Origin: an uncultured Bacteroidales bacterium
Lineage (GTDB): Bacteria; Bacteroidota; Bacteroidia; Bacteroidales; Muribaculaceae
DNA: 23,349 bases
Direction of reading: 5' to 3'
Assembly: GCA_905210435.1 (NCBI GenBank)
Contig: CAJLWO010000045.1
Span: 1 to 23,349, forward strand
Part shown: positions 21,595-23,349 of the stretch, piece by piece
How the letters are laid out: each line of letters starts with the position of its first letter
Position numbering within the stretch: the stretch's first letter is position 1
Position numbers and translations under genes: made by a program
The notes under the pieces: generated by a model
The model's input: only the letters and a program-made list of their open reading frames with translations
What the model was told of the DNA's origin: nothing
Database searches by the model: none

Positions 21595-22566
21595 TTATGC
21601 TCCGATCAGGTCATACTTCTGCAAAACATCCGACGGGTGATACGACAGTTTCGCCTGACGAAGTCCCTCGTCACCCACATCCTCCTCACGGTTGCAGTAA
21701 CGCAGCTCCGGATATTTCTCCATCATCGCCTTCACAAACAGGTGGAACACCGCCGTGCCAGCGCCCGACACCTCATGATTCATCTTCTCGATATGCACAT
21801 ACAGCGTGTCGCCGATTACCTCACCCACGGTGAAAGCCACGATATTGCCGCGTCCGTCATCAAGCGATGCGCCTTCAAATCCCGGCAGCTGTCCCATATG
21901 TTCCATTACGTTCACCGTCATGTCGCGTTCCTCGATTGCCGTCAGCGACTGCATCTCCTCCGCATTGTCCCATTTATAGAAGGCATCGAGTATCCGTTGA
22001 GTATTCTCCCCGCTTATGGCATGCAGTCGTGCCTCTGGATTGTCGAGCATGAACCGGTTCACATGATTGCGTTTCTTGGAGTATTTCTTTCCAGACAGGG
22101 TCGCTATTCCCTCGGCATCATAGAGATAGTCTGCCCAGTCGGCAAGCGGTTCCACAGTCCAGTCACCGGTCGTCATGAACTCCTGCAGCCGGTCCTCCGG
22201 TATCGCCGAAAACCGCAGCGGAAATCCGTTCTGTTCGCAGTAATCCTTCAGCAATGCCACCGACTCACCGAGCGGAAGCTCCCCTAAAGGCATCGAAAAT
22301 GCCGGACGGCTCATATCCTCCTCGCTCACTCCCTGTATGAAAAGTGTATTGCGGTATATGCAGTAGCTGTAATTGAAATAATGCACCCACATATATATGC
22401 CGCCCACTGTATAGTCGCACGTGCGCGATTTCGAATGAGTCAGGAATCTGCTTATCGCACACATGTCATCCAGGGTTATACGCTTGAACTCAAGCGGCGA
22501 TATGATATCCCTGCTTCGCCTCATTCTTGAAAGAGGTGCGATAGTTGAAACAATTCTTGTTGCCAT
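21595..22566 (-). CDS. DUF2156 protein (phosphatidylglycerol lysyltransferase C-terminal-like fold)
   Basis: This 323-residue soluble protein matches the DUF2156 family, a double GNAT-like fold related to the soluble part of MprF. Evidence is the segment L-S-G-K-K-Y-S-K-K-R-N-H-V-N-R-F (about 156-171), the upstream W-A-D-Y-L-Y-D, and the C-terminal L-R-Y-C-N-R-E-E-D-V-G-D-E-G-L-R-Q-A-K. No membrane helices are present, so it is the soluble form. The substrate is unknown; aminoacyl or acyl transfer is a family-based guess. It is divergent from the ferritin gene and 79 bp upstream of menA. A second ATG at codon 15 is an alternative start. Confidence 0.85.
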   Translation of the reverse strand: MATRIVSTIAPLSRMRRSRDIISPLEFKRITLDDMCAISRFLTHSKSRTCDYTVGGIYMWVHYFNYSYCIYRNTLFIQGVSEEDMSRPAFSMPLGELPLGESVALLKDYCEQNGFPLRFSAIPEDRLQEFMTTGDWTVEPLADWADYLYDAEGIATLSGKKYSKKRNHVNRFMLDNPEARLHAISGENTQRILDAFYKWDNAEEMQSLTAIEERDMTVNVMEHMGQLPGFEGASLDDGRGNIVAFTVGEVIGDTLYVHIEKMNHEVSGAGTAVFHLFVKAMMEKYPELRYCNREEDVGDEGLRQAKLSYHPSDVLQKYDLIGA

Positions 22567-22701
22567 AATGCTTATCGTTTATTTCATCTTTGGTTTATAG
22601 ATAAAACATAATGTCACCCCTTCGTGTTCAGTACGGCTTCCTGTGAACCAATCCTGTCTCGACGTGTTATATAGGTGAGATTTTAATTAAAAAATAAGAT
22701 T

Positions 22702-23214
22702 ATGGCAAGAGAAAGTGTAGCCCTGTTGAAAGGGAAAGTAGATGTGGCAAAAGTGCTCGACCAGCTCAACGCCGCTTTGTCAGAAGAGTGGCTCGCATAC
22801 TATCAGTATTGGACCGCAGCCAAAATGGTGGTCGGAGCGCAGAGAGTCGACCTGCAGCGTGAGTTTGAGCAACATGCACAGGAGGAATTGAAACATGCAT
22901 CAATGGTATGCGACCGTATAATTGAGCTTGAGGGTGTCCCCGTACTGACACCGCAGGAATGGTTCAAACACGCCCGTTGCGTCTATGATACACCGACCGC
23001 ATTCAATTCCGAATACTTCCTCAAGACCATCCTGATAGCAGAGGAGTGTGCGATGCGCCGTTATCAGGAACTTGCCGAACTTACCGAAGGCAAGGACTAC
23101 ATAACCAACGAGCTCGCAAAGAAAATCCTCGCCGAAGAAGCCGACCACGAACAGGACATGCAGGACTACCTCGACGACATCTCAACAATGCGCCGCCTCA
23201 CCGACACCAAATAA
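22702..23214 (+). CDS. Dps-like ferritin (Bacteroides-type bacterioferritin/DpsL)
   Basis: This 170-residue four-helix ferritin closely follows the Bacteroides Bfr/Dps-like group. It has S-E-E-W-L-A-Y-Y-Q-Y-W in helix A (E28/E29) and H-A-Q-E-E-L-K-H65 in helix B. E-G-V-P-V-L sits in the loop, A-E-E-C-A-M-R-R-Y-Q in helix C (E114/E115) and A-E-E-A-D-H-E in helix D (E145/E146, H149). These provide a plausible di-iron ferroxidase centre. Cysteines C70, C93 and C116 are present; the DPSL group is known for cysteines near the ferroxidase centre, but I cannot confirm which pair corresponds. The likely role is iron and peroxide handling in the cytoplasm. The gene stands alone, divergent from the DUF2156 gene. 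Confidence 0.9.
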   Translation: MARESVALLKGKVDVAKVLDQLNAALSEEWLAYYQYWTAAKMVVGAQRVDLQREFEQHAQEELKHASMVCDRIIELEGVPVLTPQEWFKHARCVYDTPTAFNSEYFLKTILIAEECAMRRYQELAELTEGKDYITNELAKKILAEEADHEQDMQDYLDDISTMRRLTDTK

Positions 23215-23259
23215 ATAAACAGACAGACAATAAGCAATACCCAATAAAAAATCCCCCCA

Positions 23260-23313
23260 AAGTCATTAAAGTCGTTAATGACCTTAGAGTCCTTAACGAC
23301 CTTAGTGACCTTA
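23260..23313. repeat. Six-unit 9-bp tandem array
   Basis: Six consecutive 9-bp units follow the pattern NNG(T/A)CNTTA: AAGTCATTA, AAGTCGTTA, ATGACCTTA, GAGTCCTTA, ACGACCTTA, GTGACCTTA. The left and right halves are also imperfect reverse complements, so the array can fold into a hairpin. It lies just downstream of the ferritin gene and may end its transcript. The rest of the tail to 23349 holds no gene I can support. Confidence 0.8.
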
Positions 23314-23349
23314 TTCCCAAAAAATACGGCTGCTTCCCGGAGGAGCAGC

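Noticed and set aside
23329..23349. GCTGCT...AGCAGC hairpin at the right edge
   Set aside because: The stem contains a bulge and is cut by the window end, so its role and full extent cannot be judged.

Overview
The window looks like a chromosomal segment from a gut member of the Bacteroidales, most likely a Muribaculaceae-type organism. Three lines of sequence evidence point there. First, several start regions carry the Bacteroidota promoter form (TTG-type -33 box, about 20 bp, TAnnTTTG -7 box), and Shine-Dalgarno-like leaders are generally absent. Second, the gene content is typical: a DUF3943 protein, an AraC-linked TolC/HlyD/ABC-2 efflux operon, a subclass-A2-like beta-lactamase lipoprotein, a Bacteroides-type Dps-like ferritin, and recF followed by DUF721. 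Third, GC content is moderate with AT-rich intergenic gaps. Genus and species cannot be fixed from the sequence alone. I saw no prophage, transposase, CRISPR array or rRNA.

Layout. 165-485 is a small TfoX N-terminal-domain protein. 625-6200 (minus) is an efflux operon: TolC-type outer membrane channel, HlyD-type adaptor, two ABC-2 permeases, then a DUF3943 envelope protein. It contains no ATPase gene. A divergent AraC-family regulator (6370-7254) shares its control region. A second AraC-family regulator (7546-8448) is followed by an exported lipoprotein with a flavodoxin/NADPH-FMN-reductase fold. Its promoter and a pair of identical 10-bp sites 21 bp apart can be read directly.

9361-12029 (minus) holds DUF488, a cupin, the hybrid cluster protein Hcp, and a 54-residue rubredoxin. 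The last three form a compact nitrosative/oxidative-stress operon preceded by two kinds of short direct repeat. 12122-13590 (plus) is a two-gene unit of class A beta-lactamase plus a Nim-like flavin/PLP-oxidase-fold protein, with a clear promoter and terminator. 13688-16510 (minus) is a large M16 zinc peptidase. 16834-16917 (minus) is tRNA-Leu(UAA), with its own promoter and terminator.

17044-22566 (minus) holds housekeeping genes: acyl-CoA thioesterase, DUF721 (DciA-like), RecF, a ModF-like tandem ABC ATPase, MenA, and a DUF2156 acyltransferase-like protein. 22702-23214 (plus) is a Dps-like ferritin.

Two families of palindromic intergenic repeats are scattered through the window: a GGGACGCAC family at three loci, and a GGGGGCG family between convergent genes at 9238-9324. 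A 9-bp tandem array lies at 23260-23313. The strongest second-look items are the exported flavodoxin lipoprotein under an AraC-type promoter, the cupin-Hcp-rubredoxin operon with its 21-bp-spaced repeats, the ATPase-less efflux operon, and the palindromic repeats.
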